Assembly (NCBI RefSeq): GCF_000813965.1
Contig: NZ_JWLI01000011.1
Location: forward strand, 214,109-278,108
Direction: 5' to 3'
Source: Leisingera sp. ANG-M7
Lineage (GTDB): Bacteria > Pseudomonadota > Alphaproteobacteria > Rhodobacterales > Rhodobacteraceae
DNA: 64,000 bases
This document shows, one piece after another, positions 35,277 through 46,418 of this stretch. The position numbers and the translations under genes were made by a program. Numbering within the stretch: position 1 is the first letter of the stretch; each line of letters opens with the position of its first letter. Under the pieces are notes generated by a model. That model made no database searches, was not told the origin of the DNA, and saw only the letters and a program-made list of their open reading frames with translations.

Positions 35277-35867
35277 ATGACCAACGACCTGATTGCCAAA
35301 GCTGCCATTGACCGGCGCCTGGCCGAGATCGTCACCCCGGTGATCGAAGATCTGGGATATGAGCTGGTGCGAATCCGGCTGATGTCTGGTAAGGCGACCA
35401 CGCTGCAGATCATGGCTGATAAGCCTGAAGGCGGCATTGAAGTGGATGACTGTGCAGCGATCTCGAACGCGGTCAGCGCAACTTTGGATGTAGAGGATCC
35501 GATTCTGGACGCTTACGCGCTGGAAGTGTCGAGCCCCGGCATAGACCGGCCGCTGACCCGGCTGAAGGACTTCGACATGTTCGAAGGCTACGAGGCCAAG
35601 CTGGAAACCGAAGAGCTGGTCGGCGGCCGCCGCCGCTTCAAGGGGGAGCTCGCAGGCACTGAGGAAGATGAAGTTCTGATTAATATCGACGATCAGGGCG
35701 AGACCGTGACCATCGGTTTGAAATTTGACTGGCTCAGCGATGCCAAGCTGGTCCTGACCGATGATCTGATCAAAGAAATGCTGCGCCAGCGCAAAGAGGC
35801 CGGCACGCTGAACGAAGACGCATTCGACGAAATCGAGACCGAAGAGTCTGACGAGGAGAACAAGTAA
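35277..35867 (+). CDS. rimP: Ribosome maturation factor RimP
   Basis: A 196-residue factor for 30S subunit maturation. '[21 protein letters not shown]' and '[48 protein letters not shown]' are the RimP signatures. A C-terminal acidic tail ('[17 protein letters not shown]') is typical of alphaproteobacterial members. The ATG at 35277 follows GGAGG, so the upstream in-frame ATG at 35235 is rejected. The stop overlaps the nusA ATG (TAATG), the classical conserved arrangement. Confidence 0.95.
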   Translation: MTNDLIAKAAIDRRLAEIVTPVIEDLGYELVRIRLMSGKATTLQIMADKPEGGIEVDDCAAISNAVSATLDVEDPILDAYALEVSSPGIDRPLTRLKDFDMFEGYEAKLETEELVGGRRRFKGELAGTEEDEVLINIDDQGETVTIGLKFDWLSDAKLVLTDDLIKEMLRQRKEAGTLNEDAFDEIETEESDEENK

Positions 35868-37483
35868 TGGCTATCACCTCTGCAAACCAGCTGGAGCTGT
35901 TGCAAACCGCCGAGGCCGTGGCGCGCGAAAAGATGATCGACCCTGGTCTGGTGATCGAGGCGATGGAAGAGAGCCTCGCCCGCGCTGCCAAGAGCCGCTA
36001 TGGCGCCGAGATGGATATCCGTGTGTCGATCGACCGCAAGACCGGCCGCGCCACCTTTACCCGCGTCCGTACTGTGGTCGCCGATGACGAACTGGAAAAC
36101 TATCAGGCCGAGATGACCGTCGACCAGGCGCGCCAGTATATGGCGGACCCCGAGGTCGGCCAGACCTACGTCGAGGAAGTGCCGCCGGTTGAAATGGGCC
36201 GGATTGCCGCCCAGTCGGCCAAGCAGGTGATCCTGCAGAAGGTTCGCGAAGCTGAGCGTGACCGCCAGTATGAAGAGTTTAAAGACCGCGCCGGCACCAT
36301 CATCAACGGCCTGGTCAAACGCGAGGAATACGGCAACGTCATCGTTGATGTGGGTGCCGGCGAAGCGATCCTGCGCCGTAACGAGAAGATCGGCCGCGAA
36401 AGCTACCGCCCGAATGATCGCGTGCGCTGCTACATCAAGGATGTGCGCCGTGAACCGCGTGGCCCGCAGATCTTCCTGTCGCGCACTGCACCGGAGTTCA
36501 TGGCCGAACTGTTCAAGATGGAAGTGCCGGAGATCTATGACGGCATCATCGAGATCAAGGCGGTTGCCCGTGACCCGGGCTCCCGCGCCAAGATCGCTGT
36601 TATCTCCTATGACGGCTCAATCGATCCGGTAGGTGCCTGCGTGGGTATGCGCGGCTCCCGCGTGCAGGCCGTTGTGAACGAACTGCAAGGCGAGAAGATC
36701 GACATTATCCCTTGGAATGAAGATCAGCCGACCTTCCTGGTGAACGCGCTGCAGCCGGCGGAAGTTTCCAAGGTTGTTCTGGACGAAGAAGCCGGCAAGA
36801 TCGAAGTTGTGGTGCCGGAAGAGCAGCTGAGCCTGGCTATCGGCCGCCGCGGCCAGAACGTGCGCCTGGCGTCGCAGCTGACCAACCTCGACATCGACAT
36901 CATGACCGAGGAAGAGGAATCGGCGCGCCGCCAGAAGGAATTCGAGGCGCGCACCAAGCTGTTCATGGAAACCCTGGACCTGGACGAATTCTTTGCCCAG
37001 CTTCTGGTGTCCGAAGGCTTCACCAACCTGGAAGAGGTTGCCTATGTTGAGCTGGACGAACTGCTGGTGATTGATGGTGTCGACGAAGGCACCGCCGAGG
37101 AGCTTCAGGCCCGCGCCCGCGACTTCCTGGAAGCCCAAGCCAAGGCAGCGCTGGATGCAGCGCGTGCACTGGGTGCCGAAGACAGCCTGATCCAGTTTGA
37201 AGGCCTGACCCCGCAGATGGTCGAAGCACTGGCGAAGGATGATGTGAAGTCGCTGGAAGACTTCGCAACCTGTGCGGACTGGGAACTGGCCGGCGGCTGG
37301 ACCACCGACGGCGGCGAGCGGGTCAAGGATGACGGTATCCTCGAACCCTTCGGCGTGTCGCTGGAAGAAGCGCAGGATCTGGTGATGACCGCCCGCATCA
37401 TGCTGGGCTGGGTCGATCCCGAAGAACTGGAAGCGGAAGCCGCTGAAGGCGAAGAGTCTGGCGAAGAGGAAGGCGAGGCCTGA
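35867..37483 (+). CDS. nusA: Transcription termination/antitermination protein NusA
   Basis: A 538-residue RNA polymerase-binding factor. The order is N-terminal polymerase-binding domain (about 1-130), S1 domain ('GTIINGLVKREEYGNVIVDVGAGEAILRR'), KH1 and KH2 ('SRAKIAVISYDGSIDPVGACVGMRGSRVQAVVNEL' and 'EEQLSLAIGRRGQNVRLASQL'), and C-terminal helix-hairpin-helix acidic repeats ('FFAQLLVSEGFTNLEEVAY', 'LEDFATCADWEL'). The C-terminus is very acidic. It is coupled to rimP and followed by the YlxR-like gene, all in one operon. Confidence 0.97.
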   Translation: MAITSANQLELLQTAEAVAREKMIDPGLVIEAMEESLARAAKSRYGAEMDIRVSIDRKTGRATFTRVRTVVADDELENYQAEMTVDQARQYMADPEVGQTYVEEVPPVEMGRIAAQSAKQVILQKVREAERDRQYEEFKDRAGTIINGLVKREEYGNVIVDVGAGEAILRRNEKIGRESYRPNDRVRCYIKDVRREPRGPQIFLSRTAPEFMAELFKMEVPEIYDGIIEIKAVARDPGSRAKIAVISYDGSIDPVGACVGMRGSRVQAVVNELQGEKIDIIPWNEDQPTFLVNALQPAEVSKVVLDEEAGKIEVVVPEEQLSLAIGRRGQNVRLASQLTNLDIDIMTEEEESARRQKEFEARTKLFMETLDLDEFFAQLLVSEGFTNLEEVAYVELDELLVIDGVDEGTAEELQARARDFLEAQAKAALDAARALGAEDSLIQFEGLTPQMVEALAKDDVKSLEDFATCADWELAGGWTTDGGERVKDDGILEPFGVSLEEAQDLVMTARIMLGWVDPEELEAEAAEGEESGEEEGEA

Positions 37484-37509
37484 TTTCAGGCTTTGCACGG
37501 GAGACCTGC

Positions 37510-38130
37510 ATGACACGCGGCGGCGCAACAAAAGACAGGACCGGCGAAAGCGAGCGCAAATGCATCGCAACCGGCGAGTCCCAGCCCAAACAGGGCCTCA
37601 TCCGTTTTGTGATGGGCCCTGACGGGCAGGTCGTGCCCGATGTGATGGGTAAGCTGCCCGGCCGGGGTGTCTATGTGGCTTCGAGCCGCGAAGCTTTGGC
37701 CACGGCAGTCAAGAAGAAGCTGTTTGCCCGTGGCTTCAAGGCGCAGGTTCAGGTGCCGGGCGAACTGGTACACGAAGTCGAGCGCCAGGTTGTCCGCCGT
37801 CTGATCGAACTGATCAGCCTGGCGCGCAAGTCGGGCGATGCGGTGTCCGGGTTTGAGCGGGTCAAGGATTGGCTGGCTAAGGAAGAGGCGCAGGTGCTGA
37901 TCCAGGCCTCTGACGGGTCGGGACGCGGGAAGTCGAAGCTGAGCACGCCCTACAAGGGCAAATTCATCGGCTGCCTCACGGCGGACGAGCTGGGAATGGC
38001 ATTTGGGCGCCAAACTGCGATCCATGCTGCCCTCGCCTCTGGCGGACTCAGCAAACGTGTTGTAGATGAGGCGCAACGACTGCAAGGTTTGCGCGAAATG
38101 GTGGGCGGCAACGGCCGCACGGAAGGATAA
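37510..38130 (+). CDS. YlxR-L7Ae-type RNA-binding protein
   Basis: A 206-residue protein made of an N-terminal YlxR (DUF448) domain ('[56 protein letters not shown]') and a C-terminal L7Ae-like domain ('[44 protein letters not shown]'). Its place between nusA and infB is conserved in bacteria, where YlxR and YlxQ are usually separate genes; here they are fused. It is thought to bind RNA, but its function is not established. Confidence 0.9.
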   Translation: MTRGGATKDRTGESERKCIATGESQPKQGLIRFVMGPDGQVVPDVMGKLPGRGVYVASSREALATAVKKKLFARGFKAQVQVPGELVHEVERQVVRRLIELISLARKSGDAVSGFERVKDWLAKEEAQVLIQASDGSGRGKSKLSTPYKGKFIGCLTADELGMAFGRQTAIHAALASGGLSKRVVDEAQRLQGLREMVGGNGRTEG

Positions 38131-38138
38131 GTAGCTTT

Positions 38139-40616
38139 ATGAGCGATAGTGACGGCAAAAAGACACTGGGTCTGCGTGGGGGTTCCCGTCCGGGGAACGT
38201 GAAACAGAGTTTCAGCCACGGACGGACCAAGAATGTCGTGGTGGAAACCAAGCGCAAGCGCGTGGTGGTTCCCAAGCCGGGTGCGGCCAAGGGGGGCAGC
38301 GGTGCTGCACCTTCCACATCCGGATCGCGCCGGCCTGCCGGCATCAGCGACGCGGAAATGGAGCGCCGCCTGAAGGCACTGCAGGCCGCCAAGGCTCGTG
38401 AGGCTGAGGAAGCTGCGCAGCGCGAAGCCGAGGAAAAGGCCCGTGCGGAAGAGCGTGAACGCCGCCGGGCGGAGCAGGAAGCCAAGGAACGCGAGCAGCG
38501 CGAGGCGGAAGAGCGTGCGCGTGCTAAAGCCGAAGAAGAAGAGCGTCAGCGTATTGCAGCCGAAGAGGCTGCCAAGCGTGCTGCCGCTGCTCCTGCACCG
38601 GATGCTGCGAAAGCAGAGCGTCCTGCGCCGAGTAAGGCTGCCCCTGCCGCAACACCGCGCAAATCCGAGCGCGAGCGCGAGCAGCGCCCGTCCCGCGGCA
38701 AGGGTCGTGATGACAACCGCCGTTCCGGCAAGCTGACCCTGGGCCAGGCAACTGGCGGTGAAGGCAACCGCCAACGTTCGATGGCTGCGATGAAGCGCAA
38801 ACAGGAACGCGCGCGCCAGAAGGCCATGGGCGGCTCTGTTGAGCGTGAAAAGGTTGTGCGTGACGTTCAGCTGCCGGAAACCATTGTGGTGTCCGAGCTG
38901 GCCAACCGTATGGCGGAACGTGTTGCAGATGTGGTGAAATCGCTCATGCAGATGGGCATGATGGTCACACAGAACCAATCGATCGACGCCGATACCGCGG
39001 AACTGATCATTGAGGAATTTGGTCACAAGGTGACCCGCGTTTCCGATGCTGATGTCGAGGACGTGATCAAGGAAGTCGAAGACAAAGAAGACGACCTGAA
39101 GCCGCGCCCGCCTGTGATCACCATCATGGGCCACGTCGACCACGGTAAAACCTCTATCCTGGACGCGATCCGCAATGCCCGCGTTGTGGCCGGCGAGGCC
39201 GGCGGCATCACCCAGCACATTGGTGCGTATCAGGTGAAAACCGAAAGCGGCACCACGCTGAGCTTCCTGGACACCCCCGGCCACGCGGCCTTTACCTCGA
39301 TGCGCTCGCGCGGTGCTCAGGTAACCGATATCGTGGTTCTGGTTGTTGCAGCTGACGACGCTGTCATGCCGCAGACCATTGAAGCAATCAATCACGCCAA
39401 GGCGGCCGAAGTTCCGATGATCGTGGCGATCAACAAATGCGACAAGCCTGCCGCAGACCCGATGAAGGTCCGCACGGATTTGCTGCAACACGAAGTGATT
39501 GTGGAACAGATGTCCGGTGAAGTGCAGGACGTTGAAGTTTCGGCGCACACCGGCCAGGGCCTGGACGAACTGCTGGAAGCCATCGCACTGCAGGCGGAAA
39601 TCCTAGAACTGAAAGCCAACCCGAATCGTGCCGCCCAAGGTGCCGTGATCGAAGCCCAGCTGGATGTGGGCCGCGGTCCCGTTGCCACCGTTCTGGTTCA
39701 GAACGGCACCCTGCGTCAGGGCGACATCTTTGTTGTGGGTGAGCAGTACGGCAAGGTCCGCGCGCTGATCAACGACAAGGGTGAACGCGTGCAGGAAGCC
39801 GGCCCCTCGGTGCCGGTCGAGGTTCTGGGCCTCAACGGCACTCCGGAAGCAGGTGACGTTCTGAACGTGACCGAAACCGAAGCGCAGGCGCGCGAAATCG
39901 CCGCCTACCGTGAGCAGGCCGCCAAGGACAAGCGCGCAGCTGCCGGTGCAGCAACCACGCTGGAACAGCTGATGGCCAAGGCCAAGGAAGACGAAAACGT
40001 CTCCGAGCTGCCTATTCTGGTCAAAGCCGACGTGCAGGGTTCCGCCGAAGCCATCGTTCAGGCGATGGAAAAGATCGGCAACGAGGAAGTGCGCGTTCGC
40101 GTGCTGCATTCGGGCGTCGGTGCGATTACCGAGACCGATGTGGGCCTCGCCGAAGCCTCCGGCGCGCCGATCATGGGTTTCAACGTCCGTGCCAATGCTT
40201 CGGCCCGTAATACTGCCAACCAGAAAGGCGTGGAGATCCGTTACTATTCGGTGATCTATGACCTGGTGGATGACGTGAAAGCTGCGGCCTCCGGCCTGCT
40301 GTCGGCGGAGATCCGCGAGAACTTCATCGGCTACGCGCAGATCAAGGAAGTCTTCAAGGTCACCGGCGTTGGCAAAGTTGCCGGCTGTCTGGTCACCGAA
40401 GGCGTTGCCCGCCGCTCGGCTGGCGTGCGCCTGCTGCGCGACAACGTGGTGATCCACGAAGGCACGCTGAAGACCCTGAAGCGCTTCAAGGACGAAGTCG
40501 CCGAGGTTCAGTCCGGTCAGGAATGCGGTATGGCGTTCGAGAACTACGACGATATCCGCCCGAACGACGTGATCGAGATCTTCGAGCGCGAGGAAGTGAC
40601 CCGTACCCTCGACTGA
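38139..40616 (+). CDS. infB: Translation initiation factor IF-2
   Basis: An 825-residue GTPase that delivers fMet-tRNA to the ribosome. A long charged N-terminal region (about 55-230) is rich in Ala, Glu, Arg and Lys and forms a coiled coil. The GTPase core has G1 'GHVDHGKTS' (near residue 331), '[15 protein letters not shown]' and 'NKCDKP'. The C-terminal domains include '[17 protein letters not shown]' and '[22 protein letters not shown]'. It ends the rimP operon and is followed by an intrinsic terminator. Confidence 0.97.
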   Translation: MSDSDGKKTLGLRGGSRPGNVKQSFSHGRTKNVVVETKRKRVVVPKPGAAKGGSGAAPSTSGSRRPAGISDAEMERRLKALQAAKAREAEEAAQREAEEKARAEERERRRAEQEAKEREQREAEERARAKAEEEERQRIAAEEAAKRAAAAPAPDAAKAERPAPSKAAPAATPRKSEREREQRPSRGKGRDDNRRSGKLTLGQATGGEGNRQRSMAAMKRKQERARQKAMGGSVEREKVVRDVQLPETIVVSELANRMAERVADVVKSLMQMGMMVTQNQSIDADTAELIIEEFGHKVTRVSDADVEDVIKEVEDKEDDLKPRPPVITIMGHVDHGKTSILDAIRNARVVAGEAGGITQHIGAYQVKTESGTTLSFLDTPGHAAFTSMRSRGAQVTDIVVLVVAADDAVMPQTIEAINHAKAAEVPMIVAINKCDKPAADPMKVRTDLLQHEVIVEQMSGEVQDVEVSAHTGQGLDELLEAIALQAEILELKANPNRAAQGAVIEAQLDVGRGPVATVLVQNGTLRQGDIFVVGEQYGKVRALINDKGERVQEAGPSVPVEVLGLNGTPEAGDVLNVTETEAQAREIAAYREQAAKDKRAAAGAATTLEQLMAKAKEDENVSELPILVKADVQGSAEAIVQAMEKIGNEEVRVRVLHSGVGAITETDVGLAEASGAPIMGFNVRANASARNTANQKGVEIRYYSVIYDLVDDVKAAASGLLSAEIRENFIGYAQIKEVFKVTGVGKVAGCLVTEGVARRSAGVRLLRDNVVIHEGTLKTLKRFKDEVAEVQSGQECGMAFENYDDIRPNDVIEIFEREEVTRTLD

Positions 40617-40639
40617 TAGCTGTTTAATACTGAGTTTTG

Positions 40640-40667
40640 AAAAGCCCCGGTTTTGATTGGGGCTTTT
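40640..40667 (+). terminator. Intrinsic terminator of the rimP-infB operon
   Basis: The stem AAAAGCCCC/GGGGCTTTT with a 10-nt loop ends in TTTTCCTTTT, 23 bp after the infB stop. Confidence 0.88.
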
Positions 40668-41035
40668 CCTTTTGGAGTGCATGTGTTCCGCATCGGCACG
40701 TGGAAAAGGGCAGCCTGTGGAGCTGCCCTTCGTTGTCTGGCATGTGTGAGTGGCAGCTTAGGCGGCGTTTACTGGATGGCCCGTGTACATCTGCTTCCCA
40801 ATCCGCACTGCAATTTTCCCGTCCGGGAATGCCCGTATGAAGGTGTCCTGAACCAGAGAATAGCGTCCAATGGAGATTGTTCTTATCATGGCCGCTTCCT
40901 GGTCCGCTGATGTGCAGGGCAGTGAGTTGGTTCGCAAGTTAAGACTTGAGCAGAATAGTTAACAAAAGGTTCACGCCATAAGGTTGAAACAGTCAAGCAA
41001 CCGGGAAGAAGCCTATTAGTCAGTAGAATACGGAA
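40668..41035. other. Non-coding region with a second hairpin, possible small RNA
   Basis: About 370 bp between infB and mutT hold no convincing protein gene. A 9-bp hairpin at 40706-40730 (AAGGGCAGC / GCTGCCCTT) is terminator-shaped but lacks a long T run. At 40960-40975 TTAA-N7-TTCAC resembles a CtrA site (TTAA-N7-TTAAC) but has no obvious target gene. Confidence 0.4.
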
Positions 41036-41052
41036 CGGCCCAGCAGGGGCCG
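41036..41052 (-). terminator. Weak hairpin terminator of the mutT-argJ-ppiC operon
   Basis: A 6-bp stem CGGCCC/GGGCCG with a 5-nt loop lies just past the mutT stop on the minus strand. The following bases contain few T's, so termination is uncertain. Confidence 0.35.
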
Positions 41053-41065
41053 CGCCGCAAACGCG

Positions 41066-41464
41066 TTACAGCCAGTCTCTCAAAATAGGGATCAAAGGGA
41101 TATCTGCTGGCGGCATTGGGTAGTCACGCAGATCCTGCGGTCTGACCCATTTCAGCGTTTGTCCTTCCCTGGCCTGCGGAATGCCGTCCCACTTGCGGCA
41201 GGCAAACAGCGGCATCAGCAAATGGAAATCCTCGTAAGAATGGCTCGCGAAGGTCAGCGGTGCAAGGCAAGAAGCCCAAGTGTCTATGCCAAGCTCTTCG
41301 TGCAGCTCTCGGATTAACGCGGCCTCAGGTGTTTCACCCGGCTCGATCTTACCACCGGGAAACTCCCACAAGCCCGCCATGGATTTGCCTTCAGGCCGCT
41401 GCGCCAGCAACACCCTGCCGTCGGCATCGATGAGGGCAACGGCAGAGACTAGAACCGTCTTCAT
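41066..41464 (-). CDS. mutT: 8-oxo-dGTP diphosphatase MutT
   Basis: A 132-residue Nudix enzyme that sanitises 8-oxo-dGTP. The box 'GGKIEPGETPEAALIRELHEELGI' is complete, and 'VLLAQRPEGKSMAGLWEFPGG' is the MutT-specific approach. Its ATG overlaps the argJ stop by 4 bp (ATGA), placing it last in an argJ-mutT pair downstream of ppiC. Confidence 0.94.
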   Translation of the reverse strand: MKTVLVSAVALIDADGRVLLAQRPEGKSMAGLWEFPGGKIEPGETPEAALIRELHEELGIDTWASCLAPLTFASHSYEDFHLLMPLFACRKWDGIPQAREGQTLKWVRPQDLRDYPMPPADIPLIPILRDWL

Positions 41465-42687
41465 GAGCGGTAGTCCGCGTTGATCGAGATGTACTGATGC
41501 GTCAGGTCGCAGGTCCAGACAGTGGCTGCTCCGCTGCCAAGACCCAGATCCACCTTTATGATGATTTCCTGCTTTTTCATTTCCGCTGCGCCCAGTTCTT
41601 CTTTGTAAGCCGGCGAGACCCAGCCTTTCTCCGCTACCAGAACATCGCCGAAAGAGATCGATAGCAAATCACGGTCGGCAGCTGCGCCGGACTTTCCAAT
41701 CGCCATGACCACGCGGCCCCAGTTCGGGTCCTCGCCGGCGATTGCGGTTTTCACCAGCGGTGAGTTGGCAATCGCCATGCCATGAACTTTGGCGTCTGCA
41801 TCCGAAGCTGCACCAGTCACCTGGATCTCCACAAACTTTGTAGCGCCTTCACCGTCACGCACGACTTGGTGAGACAGATCAAGCATGACCCGCTCCAGCC
41901 CCGCAGCAAACTCTGCGTTGCCAGTTGCATCCACTCCAGAGGCGCCCGTGGCAAACAGCATCAAACTGTCTGAGGTGGAGGTGTCACTGTCCACGGTGAT
42001 GCAATTGAAGCTCCGGTTGCAGGTCTCAGCCAGCTGCGCCTGCAGTGCGCCCTGCTCCACCTTTGCATCGGTGAAGATGTAGACCAGCATTGTCGCCATA
42101 TCCGGTGCGATCATGCCAGAGCCTTTGGCGATGCCGGCGATCTTGACCGTTTTACCATCTATGCCAACGGTGGCGCAGGACCCTTTGGCAAAGGTGTCTG
42201 TGGTCATGATGGCCTTGGCAGCTCCTTCCAGTGCGCCTTCTTCCAAAACGCCGTTCAGTTCGCCGATCTTAGCAACAATTCGGTCATGCGGCAGCGGTTC
42301 GCCAATGACGCCGGTGGACGCGGTAAAGACGCGTTCGACCGGTACGCCAGTCTCTGTGGCAACAGCCGCAGTGATCTCTGCAACCGAGTTTTGGCCGTAG
42401 TGGCCGGTGAAGGCATTTGAGTTGCCGGAGTTCACCAGAATTGCCGCCCCGGCGTCTGCAGATCCGCCAAGTTTGGCTTGGCAGTCCAGCACTGGCGCAG
42501 ATCGGGTTTTGGACCGGGTAAAGACGCCGGCAACCGCTGTCCCCGGATCCATGACCGCCAGCATCACGTCAGTGCGGCCCTGGTACTTGACTCCTGCGGC
42601 AGCGGATGCAAAGCGCACGCCCTTGATCACCGGAAGGTCAGGGAAGCTGGCAGGCGCCAGCGGCGAAACGGGCATGGGTTTGGCCAT
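41461..42687 (-). CDS. argJ: Glutamate N-acetyltransferase / amino-acid acetyltransferase
   Basis: A 408-residue bifunctional or monofunctional ornithine acetyltransferase of the arginine pathway. The self-cleavage site is visible at 'KGSGMIAPDMATMLVYI', where the Thr becomes the N-terminal nucleophile of the beta chain. 'GVKYQGRTDVMLAVMDPGTAVAGVFTRSKT' and 'NSGNSNAFTG' are family landmarks. It lies 2 bp after ppiC. With argG elsewhere in this window it supplies part of arginine synthesis. Confidence 0.96.
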   Translation of the reverse strand: MAKPMPVSPLAPASFPDLPVIKGVRFASAAAGVKYQGRTDVMLAVMDPGTAVAGVFTRSKTRSAPVLDCQAKLGGSADAGAAILVNSGNSNAFTGHYGQNSVAEITAAVATETGVPVERVFTASTGVIGEPLPHDRIVAKIGELNGVLEEGALEGAAKAIMTTDTFAKGSCATVGIDGKTVKIAGIAKGSGMIAPDMATMLVYIFTDAKVEQGALQAQLAETCNRSFNCITVDSDTSTSDSLMLFATGASGVDATGNAEFAAGLERVMLDLSHQVVRDGEGATKFVEIQVTGAASDADAKVHGMAIANSPLVKTAIAGEDPNWGRVVMAIGKSGAAADRDLLSISFGDVLVAEKGWVSPAYKEELGAAEMKKQEIIIKVDLGLGSGAATVWTCDLTHQYISINADYRS

Positions 42688-42689
42688 GA

Positions 42690-43541
42690 TCAGTTCCTTA
42701 CCAGGCTGAGATCTTTGAGTATGGCCGGATCAAGGTCCTCAATCTCAGGCCGTTCGATTTCCGCAGCTGCAGTTAGCTCGTTCACCCGTTCCTCAACCGC
42801 TTTCTGGCGCAACTCATCAGCCAGCACGGCACGGACTTCCTCGAATTCGGGCGCTTCTGTCTTGCGGCGCTCGTTCAGCAGGATGATGTGCCAGCCAAAC
42901 TGCGTTTGGACCGGACCCGAAACTTCCCCGGAGCCCAGCTTAAGGACAGCCTGTTCAAACTCTGGCACCATGCGGCCTGTGGTAAACCAGCCGAGGTCGC
43001 CGCCGTTCGGGCCGGAGGGACCGGTAGAGCGTTCTTTTGCCAGCGTAGCAAAGTCAGCGCCTGCATCCAGCTCGGCCTTGACGTCCAGCGCGTCTTCTTC
43101 GGTTTCGACCAGGATATGAGCGGCGTGAAATTCATCACCGCCTTCGCCGGCGGAATACTTCGCATCATATGCCGCGCGCAGTTTCTCCTCGCCGCTAGCC
43201 TTGTCCATGACCGTTTCGATTACCTCCGCGGCCAGCAAGGCGCGTTTTTCATTTTCGACCGAAAGCTCGACATAGTGGGGCACCTGCTCCCGAAGCTGCT
43301 GCTTCAATGCTGTTTGCTGGATCAGCTGATCCAGGATTGCGTTGTAGAGGACGTCATCGGGCAGTTGCTTGTACTGCGCCGGCAGGTTTTCGCGTGCCAT
43401 GACCATATGGCCAATGGTGATCTCCTCGCCATTGACCGAGGCAACCACCGTGTTTGCATGCGGAGATGCTGCTGCGGCCAGCGGCAGCGCAGTACAGGCG
43501 GCAACCGCCATACCGCGCAGAAATGTGAGACCTTTACGCAT
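42690..43541 (-). CDS. Periplasmic parvulin-type peptidyl-prolyl isomerase
   Basis: A 283-residue PpiC/SurA-like foldase. A signal peptide ('FLRGMAVAACTALPLAAAASPHA') is followed by a SurA_N-like chaperone part ('IGHMVMARENLPAQYKQLPDDVLYNAILDQLIQQTALKQQL'). A rotamase domain follows ('DEFHAAHILVETEEDALDVKAELDAGADFATLAKERSTGPSGPNGGDLGWFTTGRMVPEFEQAV'). It folds outer-membrane or secreted proteins in the periplasm. It is divergent from secA by 177 bp, fitting a joint secretion role. Confidence 0.94.
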   Translation of the reverse strand: MRKGLTFLRGMAVAACTALPLAAAASPHANTVVASVNGEEITIGHMVMARENLPAQYKQLPDDVLYNAILDQLIQQTALKQQLREQVPHYVELSVENEKRALLAAEVIETVMDKASGEEKLRAAYDAKYSAGEGGDEFHAAHILVETEEDALDVKAELDAGADFATLAKERSTGPSGPNGGDLGWFTTGRMVPEFEQAVLKLGSGEVSGPVQTQFGWHIILLNERRKTEAPEFEEVRAVLADELRQKAVEERVNELTAAAEIERPEIEDLDPAILKDLSLVRN

Positions 43542-43580
43542 TGAAACCTTCCTATTCCTTGGCCGTTAAGGGCCGTGCCG

Positions 43581-43609
43581 TTGACACTCTATACCCTGCC
43601 GCTTACATC
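43581..43609 (+). promoter_or_regulatory. Candidate sigma-70 promoter of secA
   Basis: A perfect TTGACA -35 box, 17-bp spacing, then TACATC (4 of 6 matches to TATAAT). It points toward secA, about 110 bp upstream of its ATG. Confidence 0.6.
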
Positions 43610-43718
43610 GCCATGAGGCCATTGGCAGGACCGTCTTTCCACCATTGTTTATGGGTTGCGGTCACGGCGGGCAAGCCTGCCCGATGCTTGGGCCGGATAT
43701 AGGATCGCTGGAGAAGAT

Positions 43719-46418
43719 ATGCTGGGTTTCGGAACAATCGCCAAAAAGGTTTTCGGTACACCTAACGACCGTAAAGTCAAGGCGACACGGCCGCTGATTG
43801 CTCAGATCAACGGGCTGGAAGATGACTTCGCAAAGCTCAGCGATGACGGGCTGATCGCCAAGACCGAAGAACTTCGCAAGCGGGCGCTGGATGGCGAAAA
43901 ACTGGATGCGCTGCTGCCTGAAGCCTTTGCCAATGTGCGGGAGGCGGCCAAGCGGGCCTTGGGCCTGCGTGCATTTGATACCCAGCTGATGGGTGGTGTT
44001 TTCCTGCATCAGGGTAACATCTCCGAGATGAAGACGGGCGAAGGCAAGACTTTGGTGGCGACTTTCCCTGCCTACCTGAACGCGCTGACGGGCAAGGGCG
44101 TGCATGTGGTCACGGTGAACGAATACCTGGCCAAGCGCGACAGCGAATGGATGGGCAAGGTATTTGCGCAGCTCGGCATGACCACCGGCGTTATCTGGTC
44201 GGGCCAGCCAGATGCAGAGAAGATGGCTGCCTACCAAAGCGACGTGACCTATGCCACGAATAACGAACTGGGCTTTGATTACCTGCGCGACAACATGAAG
44301 CCGTCTCTGGACCAAGTGTTCCAGAAGCAGCATAACTTTGCCATCGTTGACGAAGTTGACTCGATCCTGATCGATGAGGCCCGTACTCCGCTGATCATCT
44401 CTGGTCCTGCGGAAGACCGCTCCGAGCTCTATTCCACCATCGATAAAGTGATCCCGTTGCTGGCGGAAGATCATTACGAGATCGACGAGAAAACTCGCGG
44501 CGTAACTTTCACTGAGGAAGGCAACGAGTATCTGGAGCAGACCCTTCGCGAACACGGTCTCTTGGAGGCCGAAGCATCGCTTTATGATCCGGAAAGCACC
44601 ACAGTTGTTCACCATGTCAACCAGGCTCTGCGCGCACACAAGCTGTTCCAGAAGGACAAGGATTACATCGTCCGAGACGGCCAGGTGGTGCTGATCGATG
44701 AGTTCACCGGCCGGATGATGCCAGGCCGCCGACTTTCCGAAGGCCTACACCAGGCCATTGAGGCCAAGGAAGAGGTGCAGATCCAGCCAGAGAACACCAC
44801 TCTGGCCTCCGTGACCTTCCAGAACTACTTCCGTCTTTACGACAAGCTTTCCGGCATGACCGGTACCGCAATGACGGAAGCCGAGGAATTTGCAGAAATC
44901 TATGGTCTGGGCGTTGTTGAGGTGCCGACCAACCGTCCGATTGCCCGGGTTGACGAGGACGATCAGGTTTACCGAACCGCCCGTGAGAAATACGAGGCGA
45001 TGATCAAGGAAGCCAAAGTTGCCCACGAAAAGGGACAGCCGGTCCTTCTGGGCACAACCTCGATCGAAAAGTCGGAACTGCTGAGCCAGATGCTGCAGCA
45101 GGAAGGTATCCCGCACAACGTGCTGAATGCACGCCACCACGAGCAGGAGGCGCAGATCGTCGCAGATGCCGGCCGCTACGGCGCGGTGACCATCGCTACC
45201 AACATGGCGGGCCGCGGTACCGATATCCAGCTCGGCGGTAACGTCGAAATGAAGGTGCTGGAGGCGCTGGCGGCCAACCCCGAGGCCGATCCAGCGGAAC
45301 TGCGTGCCGCCGAGGAAGCCAAACACGCGGAGGAAAAGCAGAAAGTGCTGGATGCCGGCGGCCTGTTTGTGATGGCGTCTGAACGTCACGAAAGCCGTCG
45401 CATCGACAACCAGCTGCGCGGTCGTTCCGGCCGTCAGGGCGACCCGGGCCGCACCCGCTTCTATCTCAGCCTCGAAGACGACCTGATGCGGATCTTCGGC
45501 TCTGAGCGTCTGGACAAGCTGCTGTCGTCTTTGGGCATGAAGGAAGGCGAAGCGATTATCCATCCTTGGGTGAACAAATCGCTGGAACGAGCCCAGGCAA
45601 AAGTCGAAGGCCGCAACTTTGACATGCGCAAAAACGTGCTGAAGTTCGACGACGTGATGAATGATCAGCGGAAGGTGATTTTCAAGCAGCGCCGCGAAAT
45701 CATGGCTGCTGAAGACCTGTCGGAAGTCACCAATGACATGCGCCATGAAGTGATCGACGACCTGCTTGACGTCCATATGCCGCCCAAAACCTACGCTGAC
45801 CAGTGGGACACGGAGGGCTTGCAGGAACAGGTCCGCGAAATGCTGTCCATTGACGCGCCGGTTGCAGACTGGGCAGCCGAAGAAGGTGTTGACGATGAAC
45901 AAATCCGCGAGCGGCTGGTGCACGCGTCCGATAAGATGATGGCGGAGAAGGCTGAGGCCTTTGGCCCGGAAAACATGCGCAACATCGAAAAGCAGGTGCT
46001 GCTGCAGACCATCGACAAGAAATGGCGCGAGCATCTGCTGACGCTGGAGCATCTGCGTTCCGTGGTGGGGTTCCGCGGCTATGCGCAGCGTGATCCGCTG
46101 AACGAGTACAAAAACGAGAGCTTCCAGCTGTTCGAAAGCATGCTTGACAGCCTGCGGGAGGAAGTCTCCCAGCAGCTCAGCCGGGTGCGTCCGATGACTG
46201 AGGAAGAGCAGCAGCAGATGCTGATGGAGATGGCAGCCCGTCAGGCAGCCATGCAGCAGATGGCGGCACAGGCCACTGGCGCGGAAGCGCCGGCAGACGC
46301 AGCCGCGCCAGGTTTTGTTGAGGACGACCCGTCAACATGGGGTAATCCTTCGCGCAACGACAAGTGCCCGTGCGGATCCGGCAAGAAGTTCAAGCATTGC
46401 CACGGCAGCTTGGTCTGA
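43719..46418 (+). CDS. secA: Preprotein translocase ATPase SecA
   Basis: An 899-residue motor of Sec-dependent export. Walker A '[20 protein letters not shown]', DEAD-like '[20 protein letters not shown]', '[11 protein letters not shown]' and '[14 protein letters not shown]' are helicase motifs. The C-terminal zinc-binding tail '[14 protein letters not shown]' binds SecB and zinc. The ATG at 43719 starts '[13 protein letters not shown]' and follows GGAG, so the earlier in-frame ATG at 43656 is rejected. Confidence 0.98.
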   Translation: MLGFGTIAKKVFGTPNDRKVKATRPLIAQINGLEDDFAKLSDDGLIAKTEELRKRALDGEKLDALLPEAFANVREAAKRALGLRAFDTQLMGGVFLHQGNISEMKTGEGKTLVATFPAYLNALTGKGVHVVTVNEYLAKRDSEWMGKVFAQLGMTTGVIWSGQPDAEKMAAYQSDVTYATNNELGFDYLRDNMKPSLDQVFQKQHNFAIVDEVDSILIDEARTPLIISGPAEDRSELYSTIDKVIPLLAEDHYEIDEKTRGVTFTEEGNEYLEQTLREHGLLEAEASLYDPESTTVVHHVNQALRAHKLFQKDKDYIVRDGQVVLIDEFTGRMMPGRRLSEGLHQAIEAKEEVQIQPENTTLASVTFQNYFRLYDKLSGMTGTAMTEAEEFAEIYGLGVVEVPTNRPIARVDEDDQVYRTAREKYEAMIKEAKVAHEKGQPVLLGTTSIEKSELLSQMLQQEGIPHNVLNARHHEQEAQIVADAGRYGAVTIATNMAGRGTDIQLGGNVEMKVLEALAANPEADPAELRAAEEAKHAEEKQKVLDAGGLFVMASERHESRRIDNQLRGRSGRQGDPGRTRFYLSLEDDLMRIFGSERLDKLLSSLGMKEGEAIIHPWVNKSLERAQAKVEGRNFDMRKNVLKFDDVMNDQRKVIFKQRREIMAAEDLSEVTNDMRHEVIDDLLDVHMPPKTYADQWDTEGLQEQVREMLSIDAPVADWAAEEGVDDEQIRERLVHASDKMMAEKAEAFGPENMRNIEKQVLLQTIDKKWREHLLTLEHLRSVVGFRGYAQRDPLNEYKNESFQLFESMLDSLREEVSQQLSRVRPMTEEEQQQMLMEMAARQAAMQQMAAQATGAEAPADAAAPGFVEDDPSTWGNPSRNDKCPCGSGKKFKHCHGSLV

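Noticed and set aside
37950..39548. 532-residue frame on the minus strand opposite infB
   Set aside because: Composition is typical of an antisense shadow of a charged coding region; infB is certain.
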